A stretch of DNA of 64,000 bases from Micrasema longulum (GCA_022494885.1 JAGVSM010001290.1:46088-110087), one strand, 5' to 3'. Positions 10,756-21,990 are shown, counted from the first letter of the stretch. The notes: a model not told the origin generated them from the letters alone. Made by a program: numbers and translations.

Positions 10756-10905
10756 CGGGTTGTGGTCCCGTGGCTAGTGTCTCGGACTCATGTCTCAAAG
10801 GTCCGTGGTTCGAATATCACTGTATTACAACTGGATTTCCATTGCCTAATAGTTAGTTATTTAAAACTCCTTGAAAATGATCCTTAAAAATGAAATATTT
10901 GGCTA
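10756..10905 (+). mobile_element. SINE3 (tRNA-derived), copy 1
   Basis: The tRNA-like head GTGGTCCCGTGGCTAGTGTC supplies an A-box-like region, and GTGGTTCGAAT (about 10805-10815) a B box. The body ends with AGTTATTTAAAACTCCTTG. Two further copies lie on the minus strand at 53790-53937 and 62490-62632. Such elements carry an internal RNA polymerase III promoter and depend on a LINE partner. Confidence 0.6.
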
Positions 10906-10934
10906 AATCATAAGATCGCAAATATTAAAAAAAA

Positions 10935-11682
10935 AAAACTAATTTAGACTTGACGAAACAACACTTTGTAACTGTCTGCATAATAAATGTAAACGACGAA
11001 TATCTTGAACAAGTAGAAGACTTTTGTGTATCTAGGAAGCATGTTTTCAAGAGATGAAAGAGTAGAAAAAGATGTAAAAAGGATAGTGAATGCGGGCAAC
11101 AAAATGGACGGGGCATTAAGCACAGTAATTGCCAAAAAAAAATATGTCAATCGAAGCTAAACTGGCAGTGCACAACGGAGTTTTAGTCTGAACACTTATG
11201 TATGGGAGTGAAACATGGAACTGGCATAGGAAGGATGGAAGCCGAGTGAACGCGGTTGAAATGCGATCTCTTAGACGAATGTGTGGGAAATCCATGTATG
11301 ACAGGGTTAAGAATGATGAAATCAGGCAAGAGTGTAAATCTGAGTCACGTATAATTGATAAGATTAAGAAAAGGTCTCTGAGATGGTTTGGTCATGTAGA
11401 ACAAATGGACGACTAAAGAATGGTAAAACAAGTATATATGGCGAAAATGAACAGTAACGTGAGACGAGGATGGACAAGGAAGACGTGGCATGATCAGATA
11501 AACCAAAATCTTAAGTCTAGTCATGTCTAGTCAAAAGCAGACTGAACAGAAGGGCATGTGTGACAAGATGTATGAATGTGGAAGAAGCTAGGAATATATT
11601 CCAGGATAGACGTGTGTGGCGGTTCATTCTCTCTGCCTACCCCTACGGGAAAATGGCGTGATTGTAGTAGTAGTAGTAGAAA
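10935..11682 (+). pseudogene. RTE-like LINE, ORF2 C-terminus with (TAG)n tail
   Basis: Plus-strand frames read TLMYGSETWNW, then an open frame at 11198-11416 with AVEMRSLRRMCG and RSLRWFGHVEQMDD, then RRGWTRKTWHDQI and finally LSAYPYGKMA close to the end. This series is the standard C-terminal signature of an insect RTE-like LINE. Lepidopteran copies commonly end in SAYPSGK, which is recalled family knowledge. Several stops and shifts break it. The 3' end is a TAGTAGTAGTAG microsatellite at about 11666-11681. The polymerase core is missing. Confidence 0.75.
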
Positions 11683-12237
11683 TACCAAATTATGAAAATA
11701 GTCATAAATGTTTGACACCACAATTCATGAGTTCGTGGATTGTGCTAAAAATTGAGCATGAAAAACATAATTATTTACATTACTCTCTCCTATGCAAAAT
11801 GTAAAAGATTTTTTATAGACATTGCTGTACGATGTAAGTAAGTATGTATGTTCATTTTTATGTTTTGTGCCTTTCACAATATTTTTGATCAAATTTTATT
11901 AAATTTGTCAAAGTAAAAAATATAACAACTGTTGTGTAGATTTGATTACAATTGATTGTCACAAAAGTGCTACTATCTCCGTTTAATTTTTCTATGGCTG
12001 GCTGCTTTTTCTATAACTACGTTTGATCGAGGGTAGCCATATAAAATATAATATTTCTAAAATCCACAAAATACGACAAGCTCAGATATCATATTAATTT
12101 GGTTTTCAAATCGAATAAATTCCAAGTTTTTCCCTATATTTTTTTATTTCAAACTGCTGTACGTAATCTGTTTAATTTGTAATAAAAGCACACCTTTCTT
12201 CGCTTTCTGATCGTTGTATTTTGGTGATCCGCAATTA
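11683..12237. other. AT-rich DNA with a RepH end
   Basis: About 11920-12030 carries GTTGTGTAGATTTGATT and GGCTGGCTGCTTTTT...ATAACTACGTTTGAT, a degenerate copy of the right part of RepH (compare 36325-36354 and 50840-50890). Nothing else was recognised. Confidence 0.5.
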
Positions 12238-12640
12238 AGAAAAATCAGTGTCTTTGTATTTTTTTTAATTTGTTAATAGTCTATTAAACTAAACAAAAAA
12301 AAGTTTTTTTTAGATAGCGTATTATCAGCTCTTTGATTTTTATAAGTTTTGTTTTTCTGAAATAACTCCGCGTGTGACGTCAGAGGTTGTCCTGTGTTAG
12401 TTTTTCCCATTGGTTTGTTTATGGTTAGCCAACCGGATATCAATCGCAGCTGTCACATCATTGGTTGGTTTATATGAACCAGTGACGTCAATCAAAGTAG
12501 TGCGTTTTTGTTAAAATATTTTTTATTAATTTTTTCGTACATTTTCAAGAAACTTTGCCGTAAAATTTAATGCTCTAATTTTTACCGCGTGTAAGAAAAC
12601 ATTTTTTGTATCCAATTTTCCGTTGGGCTGAAGTTCCTCA
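12238..12640 (+). mobile_element. RepC MITE, copy 3
   Basis: Best right end of the plus-oriented copies: GGGCTGAAGTTCCTCATT. Two perfect TGACGTCA octamers at 12375-12382 and 12483-12490 flank the central segment that includes CCAACCGGATATC. The left end is decayed. No open frame. Confidence 0.7.
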
Positions 12641-13124
12641 TTCTCTCATATGGATCAAAAGTGCACCGTGACTTCGAAAAGGGCTGCTTACCGCTGCCTT
12701 ACAAAGTCGAAATGTTGGAAGTGTTTACGGTAGAGTCTGCGAAGTACCTACCTAATACATAAATCTGTCTTGGCTTTTGAATAATTCAGCGCTAGTTTAC
12801 GGCCCCGAGTAACCGGGATTATTCTTTCGATTAATAAAACATGAGCCCGTTATACAAACGGTTGATAGGTTTTACGTTAATGTTCATATTATTTTCAAAA
12901 AATTTGAGAATATATATGTATACTATGCCATAGCTTCGCGCATATAGAAAGGGCACTACAATTTTTATGTTTTCAGTAGTATCATATAAAAAAAACAATA
13001 TATTTATAATTTATTTTTTTATTTCCATGGTAAAAGTTCTTAAATAATTAAAGATTTTTTTGTCCGATTTGGAGATTCAGTGAAATCACATTCTTGACTT
13101 TTATCTTGGCAGAACGAAAAAAGG
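12641..13124. other. Unassigned stretch
   Basis: No gene or repeat recognised. Confidence 0.35.
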
Positions 13125-14985
13125 CGTAAGTATAGCTTGTGAGCTCGCCAATACATGACAGATGACAGTAAACATAACCATAGAAAAACATAACAGTTGA
13201 ACTTAGAAATACAACGTGAATGCAGCAATGCTTGAAATACATGTCAATAATATTCTATTAATTAATAATATTATTTAGTCATACGGAACTTTAAAGCACA
13301 CATTAATTTAATAACTATTAGCATTTTATCGGCTGGGAGGTGGAAAAGCCAAAAAAAGTACTAAGAAGAACAATTAGCATAATTTGCATTTTGCCACGGG
13401 TCGATTACGATTTTTCATAGGTTATAAATGTTTTGATCGACAAAATAAGAACGACGCTTTGCTTAATTAAATTTAAGACGCTGCGAAAACAAAAGTGCTC
13501 GCTAGGTATTAATTTGAGCACAAAAATGGGTAATTTATTTAACATAATAGATTCGCGAGCGATTTTTTGCACGTTTTAGATTCATGGTATAAAGGTTAAA
13601 TACAAAAACTAAAACGCTAACAACAGTGGTTGTCGTAAACTATAAAATAATAATTAATTTCAATGTTTTGCGAGTCCAATAAGTATATCCCGCTTAAAAT
13701 TCGTGCCCAAATGACACGCTTTACTGTGATTGGTGACTATAATGCCAAGCATGTTGGCCAACATTACAGTAGTGAATTGGCAAAAATGATAAGTACCTAC
13801 CTTATTTTTTTCATTAGTAGACTACCAGTCTTTAATTAAATGTAATTTCATATTTAAACAAATGACAATATTTTTTTGTTGATTGTAACAAGAAATTATT
13901 GAAGATTGTTGTATTTATTACAAGAAATTTGTAAAATAAAATTCATATTTTTGAAATTCGTTCTTAGGTGTGGTTGGTCACATTGTTTTCCAAATGTCAG
14001 ATTGACCACCACAACACTAGTTAACATTTACAATAGACAAGAAGTTACTGAATTTAATGATCATAAATTGTGCAGAGTTCGTTTCAAAGATAATAATTGA
14101 ATTATAGACTATTTAATTATTTCATTCAAAAGGTTTGATATGAGAACTATTAAAATAGGTTTGGTTGCTGGAGCGCTGTATTTTTTAAAATTTGTTGTGT
14201 ATCTGAAAAAAGCTAAAATTATTATGTTTTTGTTGATGATGTCAGCAGACGATTCAAAAAGTGACTGTGACGTTACGACATTTTTTATGAGAAATTCATG
14301 GCGTAGCCGAAATACTGCAATAAAACGAGGATGTTTTTGTTGAGTGACGTGAGCAGGCGCAACCCAGGGGCGACTTTGTGACGTACGAAATTATTTAAAA
14401 AGAAATTCATGGCGTACCCGAAATATTGTAATAAAAACGATGATGTTTTTGTTAAGTGACGTTAGCAGGCGCTACCAAGGGGCGAGTTTGGGACGTGCGA
14501 AATTATTTAATAAAAAATTCATGGCGTAGCCGAGACACAAATTTGCCTGGTGTTTCGAAATTTCACAGTGTTGGTAGCTGCCTAGTTACAATTTTCCTAT
14601 TTTAAAATGTCAATAAAATTATCGGTATTTTTTATTTTTAATCGCTACCCGTTTTTTACATTTTTGTTTATAATACTCAAAAATATATTTTTTTAAATTA
14701 TTCAATGTTATTTTTGCATTTTAATTAATATTGTCAATATACGGCATATTATGATTTATTTTAATTTACTGTACTGTTTTTATTACAATAAATAAAAATG
14801 CGTATTTCTCGATGTATTTTTTCCGTAATAGACAATTTATTAAAATAATACTCATCAAATTTCAATCGTCTGTTGCTTTGATTTCCAATCTTCTTTTTTT
14901 TCGATGGTTAAAACTCTAGGAAATTCATATACAATATTTTTTTTACTGACATGTATTGGCGAGCTCATACGCTATACTTACCCCC
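13125..14985. mobile_element. Possible DNA element bounded by a 30-40 bp inverted pair
   Basis: At about 13127-13160 the words GTAAGTATAGC, TGAGCTCGCCAATACATG and CAG occur in order. At about 14944-14985 the reverse complement occurs in mirrored order, ending GCTATACTTAC. The 1.8 kb between them has no recognisable transposase but holds the tandem repeat at 14291-14535. This may be a non-autonomous element, or two separate copies of one repeat in opposite orientation. Confidence 0.4.
14291..14535. repeat. Tandem repeat, about 111-114 bp unit, 2.2 copies
   Basis: GAAATTCATGGCGTA starts each unit near 14291, 14402 and 14515. Both full units contain TGTTTTTGTT(G/A)AGTGACGT, GCAGGCGC and GGGGCGA. 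The copies differ by a modest number of substitutions. It lies within the inverted pair 13125-14985. Confidence 0.8.
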
Positions 14986-15239
14986 GAAAATTTTTTTTTG
15001 ACTAATTTGATGGTTGAAAAGGCATCAGAATCCTAAACAAATTTATATTTTTTTTTTTATGAATTGAAGTTTTTTATGAATTGTGATGATGCAGTTAAGA
15101 ACGAAAAATAATATTGAAATTTTTTAACTGAATGCTGTTATACTCGTGTTTTAGTTCATGTGAAAAATGAGATCATAATATGTATCATAAAGGATACTTT
15201 TCCAAGAAAAGGGTTAAGTTTTTATGACAGGAGATGTTC

Positions 15240-15600
15240 TGCAGGAGATTCTGCCCATGTTTGAACATCCACATTTTCTCAACTCTTCCATCTGTTGACT
15301 TTTGTGAAGTGAAAGAGCTGAAACCTTTATCACGTGGGTGAGATTCATCCGGCTGAACCAAATCACCTACTAGGCAACGCCTGGAAACTGAATGGTGAAT
15401 GTTACACAGTGTGTAAAGTGGCCACTTAAACCAGCCAATGACAGGTCATAAGCCCTGTTAATGCCTAGACTTCCAAATTTCTTCTCGAAAACTTTTTCCC
15501 TCTCTGTTGAAATAAATTTAAATATGAACAACTCCCTAGGGAGGAAATCCAGCCAGTCTGCAAGCATTTGGACATAATCAAACATTGTTTAATTGAATTC
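15240..15600. repeat. RepR foldback: plus part then minus part
   Basis: 15240-15388 follows the RepR unit in plus sense (CATCTGTTGACTTTTGTGAA, then GTGGGTGAGATTCATCC and CTAGGCAACGCCTG). From about 15390 it switches to minus sense (GTGAATGTTACACAGTGTG, GACAGGTCATAAGCCCTG, CCCTAGGGAGGAAATC) and ends at ATCAAACATTGTT. The same plus-to-minus switch occurs at 44790-45440 but at another unit position. Confidence 0.7.
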
Positions 15601-15648
15601 TATTTATATTATGGAAGTTATGGATCTAAATTATACGAACGCTTTATT

Positions 15649-16078
15649 ACAATGAGGAACTTCAGCTCTACGGGAAATTGGATACAAAAAATGTTTTCTT
15701 TCGCGGGGTAAAAATTAGAGCATTAAATTGTACTGCAAAGTTTCTTGAAAATGTACAGAAAAAATAATAATAAATATTTTGATAAAAACGCACTACTTTA
15801 AATGACGTCACTGGTTCATGTGAATCAACCTATAATCTAAGAGCTATGGAAGATTTCCGGTCTGCTTGTCGCTTTTGGACCAATGGGAAGAACTAGATGA
15901 GAATAAGTGGAAATGAACCTCTGACGTTACACGCGGAGTTATTTCAGAAATACAAAACTTTGAAAAATCGTAGCGCCGATAATACGATATATAAAAATTT
16001 GAAAAAAAAAAATTCGACTTAGTTTAACAGTCTATTACCAATATTTTTTTTAAAAAAAAACCACTGAACTTCCTCATT
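15649..16078 (-). mobile_element. RepC MITE, copy 4 (both ends intact)
   Basis: Most complete copy. The terminal inverted repeats AATGAGGAACTTCAG (left) and CTGAACTTCCTCATT (right) differ at one position. A perfect TGACGTCA lies at 15803-15810 and a one-step variant, TGACGTTA, near 15923. Length is about 430 bp and there is no open frame. The target duplication is unclear. Confidence 0.75.
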
Positions 16079-16443
16079 ATTTTACCTAACTAACATACTC
16101 CTGTACTGTTCTCCACTGCAATAAACGTATGTATTATTAATTTATCCCCATATGTTTTCTACTAAAATGTTATGTTTTTTTTCCTTTCTCTTCTTAATTC
16201 ATTTTTATTTTTTGCTCCTTTTTTGTGTAAAATGCATTTCCGTCTTCATATTTAAAAATGTACTTCTGTTCTTTCTACTTATATACTAATATATAAAGGT
16301 GATATTTTTAATATTTTTCGTTTCTTCTAAAAATCATTTACACATTTTTTTGCTACTTCTGTGTAGAATACGTGTCTTTCTTTATTTGAATAAATGTATG
16401 TAAACATGTAAAAGCCTAAAAGGCGTTTAAATAAATAAATAAG
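16079..16443 (+). mobile_element. LINE 3' UTR with AAAT tail
   Basis: AT- and T-rich sequence ending TGTAAAAGCCTAAAAGGCGT, a small AGCC/GGCG-type stem, then TTAAATAAATAAATAAG. This matches the tail style of other LINE ends in the window. No coding remnant was found upstream; RepC copy 4 abuts it. Confidence 0.5.
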
Positions 16444-16964
16444 TAAGGGACTTTTTGATATAATACGTTGCGTTACAGTTCTCCTATAATTATTTAATGA
16501 ATCGTTAAAGATATGAATATCAGTATTACTTTTTACATTTTTTTAAATATTAACAACATACGTGATAATGCATAAAAGTGAGATAAATTATGACTGAAGG
16601 TTGGAAGATAAAATGTAGTGTATGATCTCAATCGCCGACATTCAAAAGTAAATTCTCAAAACAAAATGCAGAATCAACATTTCAATAAATTATTTTATGA
16701 AGATAAATCCAGTTAAAAATCCGTCTCCTAAATTCCAACTTATCCAGACTAAAATGTTCTAGGCGCTTATCGTAAGACTGAAGGGTTCTGAAGGGAACAT
16801 TTAATTGTTTGGTTACGGTTAAATTTTTTTTTGCACAGATTAAATTAAATTGATGTGAGTTATGTAAAGTGGTGACCAGACTACACATCAAAATTACTAC
16901 AAACTAATGAAGTATTGTAAAAAGAAATTAGCGACGACACATATTAAAAAAAAAAAAAAAAAAC
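16444..16964. other. Unassigned stretch ending in a poly(A) run
   Basis: No gene recognised. A run of about 18 A at 16946-16963 immediately precedes SINE2. Confidence 0.4.
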
Positions 16965-17146
16965 ATTTCTTTTTATTTTTGCACCACAACAGGCCAGGAG
17001 GCCCAATTACCGTGGTGAATTATATCACAGAACACCCAGGTTTGAGAAAAATCTAATTTTAATTTTTGTGTTCTCACCGAGAATCGAACTCGGAACCTTC
17101 CGTGCGTGAGTCAAGCGTCTTGATCACTACACCACGGAGGCCGGAT
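16965..17146 (-). mobile_element. SINE2 (tRNA-derived), full-length copy
   Basis: On the minus strand: GGCCTCCGTGGTGTAGTGAT (A-box region), AGGTTCCGAGTTCGATTCTC (B box), GGTGAGAACACAAAA, then a body with GTGATATAATTCACCACGG and GCCTCCTGGCCTGTTGTGG, ending in an A-rich tail. The head folds like a tRNA but does not end as a tRNA gene would. A second copy is at 22746-22912. Confidence 0.75.
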
Positions 17147-17179
17147 TTGAAAGGTTTATGTAGAATATGTATTCTGTAT

Positions 17180-17475
17180 ATGAATTCTCACATCTTTAGC
17201 GCTGTTTCTTTGATATTATTATTATTATGTACGTAAATTTAAGTAAAAAATCATAGAAATATCAAAAGAATAAGATATTTAATTAATCATATTATTTTTT
17301 ACATATTTTTAATTTCTTATCTTTTAAATTTGTTATATTTAACTTAATTTAAATTATTGTCTTAAGTGTAAGCAATTTTTTAGGTGTGTGCATGAGTGTC
17401 CTACACTAATATACAAAGAAATTGTCAATATTTTTGTATATACCGTTTGTTTACCCAATAAAATAAATAAATAAA
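17180..17475 (+). mobile_element. LINE 3' UTR with AAATAAAT tail
   Basis: The GTGTCCTACACTAAT...GTTTACCCAATAAAATAAATAAATAAA end is the same 3' UTR as on the minus strand at 3625-3720. Truncated before any coding sequence. Confidence 0.6.
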
Positions 17476-18599
17476 ATGCCTAGATTTGCATATTCCCTTC
17501 TTAATGTTTTCCCTCTCTGTTGCAATAAATGTAGACCAATGTACTAACTAGTAATTTTATATTTTATTTGTCTGCTGTCTCTAAAATAAACTAATTTGTA
17601 AATTATTATTATGTATTAAAATGAAATTGCTTAGCTTTGAATGGGGTATGTACCCTTGTTAGTCGGGCAAAGTTTTTAACAAAAAAAATGTAAATATTAT
17701 GTATAAAACGGAATAAAAAAATAATTAATAAAACCTATTTAATCATAATAAATAAAATTAACGTTTCGCATTACTTTATCCAGTTTGTAACTTACATAAT
17801 ATTTTCAATTAAGTTTATTTGGGTTGCGTAGTACCCGTGTGTGTTCTGTGAACGATGATATATCCAAGTATTTATTCCACACCGTTAAAGCCTTTATTAA
17901 TTGAATGAATTTATAACAAACATTAAAGTATGAAACAATAATTCTAATTCCAAACTACGTGCAGGCGTGGGATCCGGCGTATTAAAATGAAAAGTTAACA
18001 GAGTTATCTTCAATAGTCCATAGAGTAAATAGAATTTTTCGTACAAAACGTTAAATATTCATATTAAATTGAATTTTAAGCATTTTAAATTTCAGGTTAC
18101 GGACACAAATACTGTGGAACATCATCATGTCTAGACTTTTATTTTACCTATTCTTATATGTTTTTTTATCTCTGTTGTAATATGTATAACGGCATTTTAA
18201 TTTTATCATTTAAGGAATTTGGAAAAAGATTAGTTGAATTTTGTTTTTTTTTTGTAGAAAAATTATTTCCATATTCGTCAAATACACGAGAAAGGATTAA
18301 TTATGAACAAAGGGGATCTGAAATGAAAATAAAATTTAAGTTTCCATTAAATTGAAGATAACTCAGATAACTTCTTATTGCAATCGAGGCTCTAAGTATA
18401 AAAAAATACACAAAATCGAAATGATTAAAAAAAAAGTTTCATCATTTTAGTAATCTCATTTAATGTAACCTACGTACGGCCTTTTAATTATTTTTAAATG
18501 AAACTAGTGATGTACAAATTCCATATTTTTTTAACTACCCTTAAAAAAAAAAATAAACCAAAGTAAATACTATTTTCCAATAAAGTTTAAAAAAAAAAC
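17476..18599. other. Unassigned AT-rich DNA
   Basis: No gene, SINE head, hairpin or second copy recognised. Confidence 0.4.
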
Positions 18600-18800
18600 C
18601 GTATAACATATAACAACAGGGATGAAGAAGATTTTAGAGATGAGAATATGGAAGTCTAGACATTTACAGGGTTTATGATCTATCACTGGCTGGTTTAAGG
18701 GCCGCTTTACACGCTGTGTAACATTTACTATTTTGCCTGTATTTAAACATCCATATTTCTTCAATTCTTCCATCCGTTGATTTTAGTGGAGTTAAAAATC
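18600..18800 (+). repeat. RepR unit fragment
   Basis: Shows GGAAGTCTAGACATTTACAG, GGCTGGTTTAAG, ACGCTGTGTAACATT and CATCCGTTGATTTTAGTGGA in unit order. It ends where SINE1 begins. Confidence 0.65.
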
Positions 18801-18806
18801 TTAATC

Positions 18807-19062
18807 GTCGGCCTCGTTGTGAAATGGTCAGCGCGTTCGCCTACCATGGTAGGCGCATGCATGCAAGAGGTCTCGGGTTCGATTCCCGACATGGTTGATA
18901 CGAAATATTTCATAGTCCATGGACTGGGACCTGAAGCGTATCATCGTATAAGCGGACCATCTTACCTTCGTATAACAAAAATGATCAAAATACGCTGCAA
19001 GTGGTGTACCAATGCACTGCCATATGTACCATTAGGTGCGGAAAGGGAATGATGATGATGAT
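18807..19062 (+). mobile_element. SINE1 (tRNA-derived), near full length
   Basis: Head GTCGGCCTCGTTGTGAAATG with GGTCAGCGCG (A-box region), then GGGTTCGATTCCCGACATGG (B box, about 18875-18894), a body with GTCCATGGACTGGGACCTGA and CCATTAGGTGCGGAAAGGGA, and a (GAT)n tail. A GCCTACCATGGTAGGC palindrome near 18837-18854, with an extra CATG step, is not in the 56.4-kb copy and looks like a local duplication in the anticodon-side region. Confidence 0.8.
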
Positions 19063-19729
19063 CCCATCATTTTGAAAATTATTATCTAGTCTTAATTTGA
19101 AAAAAAGTTACTTAAATTTCTCAATGATTATTAAATATATTTTACTTCAGATTTTCCGTCTTAACTCTTTAAAACTTTTTAATGGCCACTCGGAAAGTCC
19201 ATCTTGAGTTAGTCAATTAATAAATCATCAATTTTTTAATAAAGTTTAATTTCTGGTTCAGTTAACTCATCTGATTCCGGTAGTAAAATGTTTTTTTTTT
19301 AAATTTGCCAATGAAAAGTCATAAGCCCTGTAAACGCCTACTCTTCTTTATTCCCTTAAATACATTATTTCTTTTTCTCTGTTGTAATATAATAATAGTA
19401 TTTTTTAAAAATGTGTTGCGAAAGAGAGGAAAACATTTTTGGAACGGAAATGCGGTCAGACTTTTCTTCATTCAAACGTATTCCAATATTTTCTCCGTGG
19501 ATTATGGCACTAGAACAGTGATTTTTACACACCTTAGAAACGAAATGTGTTCAGAAAATAACGATAATTTTTTGATTTCGCAAGTTTTAAGAGTCCGACT
19601 GTCAATTTTTAAAACTTATGTTGGTGTACTAAAATTAAGTATTATGAAATACTTTAAGTTATGCTAAAAATTTTTGCTGTATTCGTTGGTTACTTTGTCT
19701 AAAATCAGCGATTTTTGTTTGTTAAAAAA
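19063..19729. other. Unassigned stretch with a 120-codon open frame
   Basis: The plus-strand frame 19305-19667 is the longest one here not tied to a transposon. It is rich in Phe, Asn and Lys, as expected of chance in AT-rich DNA, and has no recognisable domain. Confidence 0.35.
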
Positions 19730-20250
19730 ATGGATCAAAGAATTTGTATCAAGTTTTGTCTAAAAATGAAATAATTCGTGTGAAATGTTACCAAAGGTCC
19801 TAACTAGGCAAGAATTTATGAGTGGTATAAGCGTTTCCAAGATGGCCGTAAAGACATTGAAGATGACGAACGGCCCGGACGCCCCAGCACATCAACAACC
19901 GATGAAAACGTGGAAAAAGTTAATGAAATGGCTATGAACGATCGCCGAATCACAATCAGAGAAGTCGCTGATGATGTTGGCACCTCGATTGGCTCATGCC
20001 ATGAAATTTTTTCGAATTTTTTGGGCATGAAACGCGTGGCAGCAAGATTTTTTCCAAAATTGTTGAATTTTCAACGAAAACAGCGGCGAATGGAAGTTGC
20101 TGAAGTGTCACTAAATGAAGTTTACGACAATGCAGAATAACTGAAACGTGTCATAACAGGTGACAAAACATAGGTTTACGGATATGACGTCGAAACTAAG
20201 GCTTAATTGTCCCAGTGGAGGCATTCTGAATCGTCAAGATGAAAATCGCT
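19730..20250 (+). pseudogene. Mariner transposase, N-terminal part
   Basis: Starts at ATGGATCAAAG (19730) with an MDQRICIKFCLK-like N-terminus. It continues with EWYKRFQDG, DDERPGRPSTSTTD, RRITIREVADDVG (helix-turn-helix region), LGMKRVAARF and LKRVITGDKT, which carries the first catalytic Asp in the TGDET position, and then VYGYDVETKA. Stops occur near 19780, 20138 and 20171 and the similarity ends near 20250, so the second and third catalytic Asp are missing. No terminal inverted repeat was found. A C-terminal mariner piece in the same orientation lies at 24970-25175. Confidence 0.8.
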
Positions 20251-21065
20251 GAGCACGCCTAACCCACAGATTAATAGTACAAGGCCTAACCTTGGCGGCT
20301 GCCACAGACAAAGTAAACAATGAATACAGCTAAAATTTTAGCATACTTCAGGGTTATATTTACCAACATAATATTTTTTTAATTGAGAATGGGACTGTGG
20401 GGTGTGTGTGGCGTTTTGCTAACCTGTCGGGGTCTCTCTGTACACGCTGTGTGTAACTTTTATACTCACAGGCGTGTGCGTGAGGTAGGATTAGGCTATC
20501 TTCCTTTTTACCTGCATCCATCCGCTCGGGGCCTCGCGTCCCTGCTGGAGCCTGTAATCGGTCCCGTCGGTACCTTATGACCTCTCGCTCAACACCCTAC
20601 TACGTTCTTTTCAGAAGGTGGCGGGAAAAAGGATTCACATATATATTATCACACAAGAAATAAGAACGGTTTACTTACGTGGATAACACTATTTATTTTA
20701 TAAGAAACTGGCGTGTAATACAAAGATATTTTATTACACATTCAATAAAATCTAACTTAATTCCAATTTATATCTAACACGTGTTTTAAAGGAGACTAAT
20801 TTTATGTGAGGAAGCACTGCAGTTGAATTTCGGACAAGGAGAGAAGAACGGTCCTTGAACTTCGCGCCTTTCATAGCCTTTGTTCTTGTCTCCCTCTACT
20901 TCCGGCTGGGTATCGAACCGCAGGCTGGTAACTTAACGAGCTGCGTTTGCTTGTGTGGTTTCGCTCCTCGGTAGGTCCTTGAGGATTGTCTATGACGGAG
21001 GCGCCTCAGGACTTTCCGAACCCGCGAAACTAAAAAGTTTCCGTTATTTTCTGAACACACCTCGT
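20251..21065. other. GC-richer block, possible solo LTR (minus)
   Basis: About 20380-21065 is clearly richer in G+C than its surroundings. On the minus strand it has an AATAAAATATCTTTGTATTA region, like an LTR polyadenylation area, between two GC-richer halves, and a CTGAGGCGCCTC palindrome near 20998-21009. No partner LTR, primer site or target duplication was identified, so this is tentative. Confidence 0.25.
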
Positions 21066-21594
21066 ATAAATAATAACACTGTCCATTATTTATTATTGGA
21101 GCAAAAAAACATTAACATTTTCTTGTGAACCCACGAACAGGCCATGCCTTGGTGAGATTTTTTGTTTACTATTTTTACTATGAATATGTATTTCATTGCT
21201 ATGTAATTATGCTTTATTTTTTGAATACTCTGTTTTATCACTTATGTTTATTGTAAAAAATAAAAAAAACATCAGATTAGATTATATAATTATCATTATC
21301 GAAAATATCTTAATTCCGACGCCCTTCATTCAGTGGCATGCTATCCCTCAGTAAAAGCAGTGTAATGACGATTTTTCGTCAACTGCGGTACTCTTTTTGA
21401 CCATAATGGAATATACGCCATTGTTAAAAGATGGACCAAAACTGTAGAAATGGATGAATATTATATTGCAAAATGACGAATTAATCATCAGTAGTTTAGT
21501 TTTCAACCTATGTAATTGCATTTTAATTTCTTTATAGTTAAAAGTAGAAAAATAATAGGAGGCATTCGTTTTTGACTGACCCTCGTATCAATAT
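21066..21594. other. Unassigned AT-rich stretch
   Basis: Nothing recognised. Confidence 0.35.
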
Positions 21595-21990
21595 TCTACA
21601 TTGAAAGCATCCACCACATATCCGAATCCGTTTTAAAGACTAAATGTCTTTCTTCGGATCCACTCACACAAGCAAGCAATTTTTTGTTTTTCATTACGAG
21701 TTGATTATATTTCATCCTCTACTAACCAAATTCAGTATGGAAAAGCGTTAACAAATATTTACATTTACAAATTTCAATGTCCCTTTCACTGTCGCTCTAA
21801 AACCCCTCCTAACTTTCTACAAGGTAGGGACAAGGCGAAGTATAAATAAAACAAATACATAAATCCTTCACCCATTGCAAACCTCTTTATATCAACGTTA
21901 GTTACTACTCTCTGGAGCACCAGAACGCCCCCAGGTGACACTCAAGGCCAGTCACCCAAAAGTAGCAGACTTACCCAAAGACTACTGGTT
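21595..21990 (-). repeat. RepG repeat, copy 1
   Basis: Landmarks TATCCGAATCCGTTTTAAAG, CAATGTCCCTTTCACTGTCG, CAAGGTAGGGACAAGG and CTCTCTGGAGCACCAGAACG recur in order at 48370-48750, and the middle part at 35095-35225. A stretch like GTATAAATAAAACAAATACAT follows the middle block. Class unknown; the strand is arbitrary. Confidence 0.6.

Noticed and set aside
16965..17146. Possible tRNA gene on the minus strand
   Set aside because: Same reasoning: it is followed by a SINE2 body and repeated at 22746-22912.
18807..18900. Possible tRNA gene
   Set aside because: A- and B-box regions are present, but the same head recurs several times with a shared non-tRNA body and (GAT)n tail, so it is a SINE.
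19305..19667. 120-codon plus-strand frame considered as a small host gene
   Set aside because: Composition matches AT-rich chance, with no domain, no repeat copy and no splice context.
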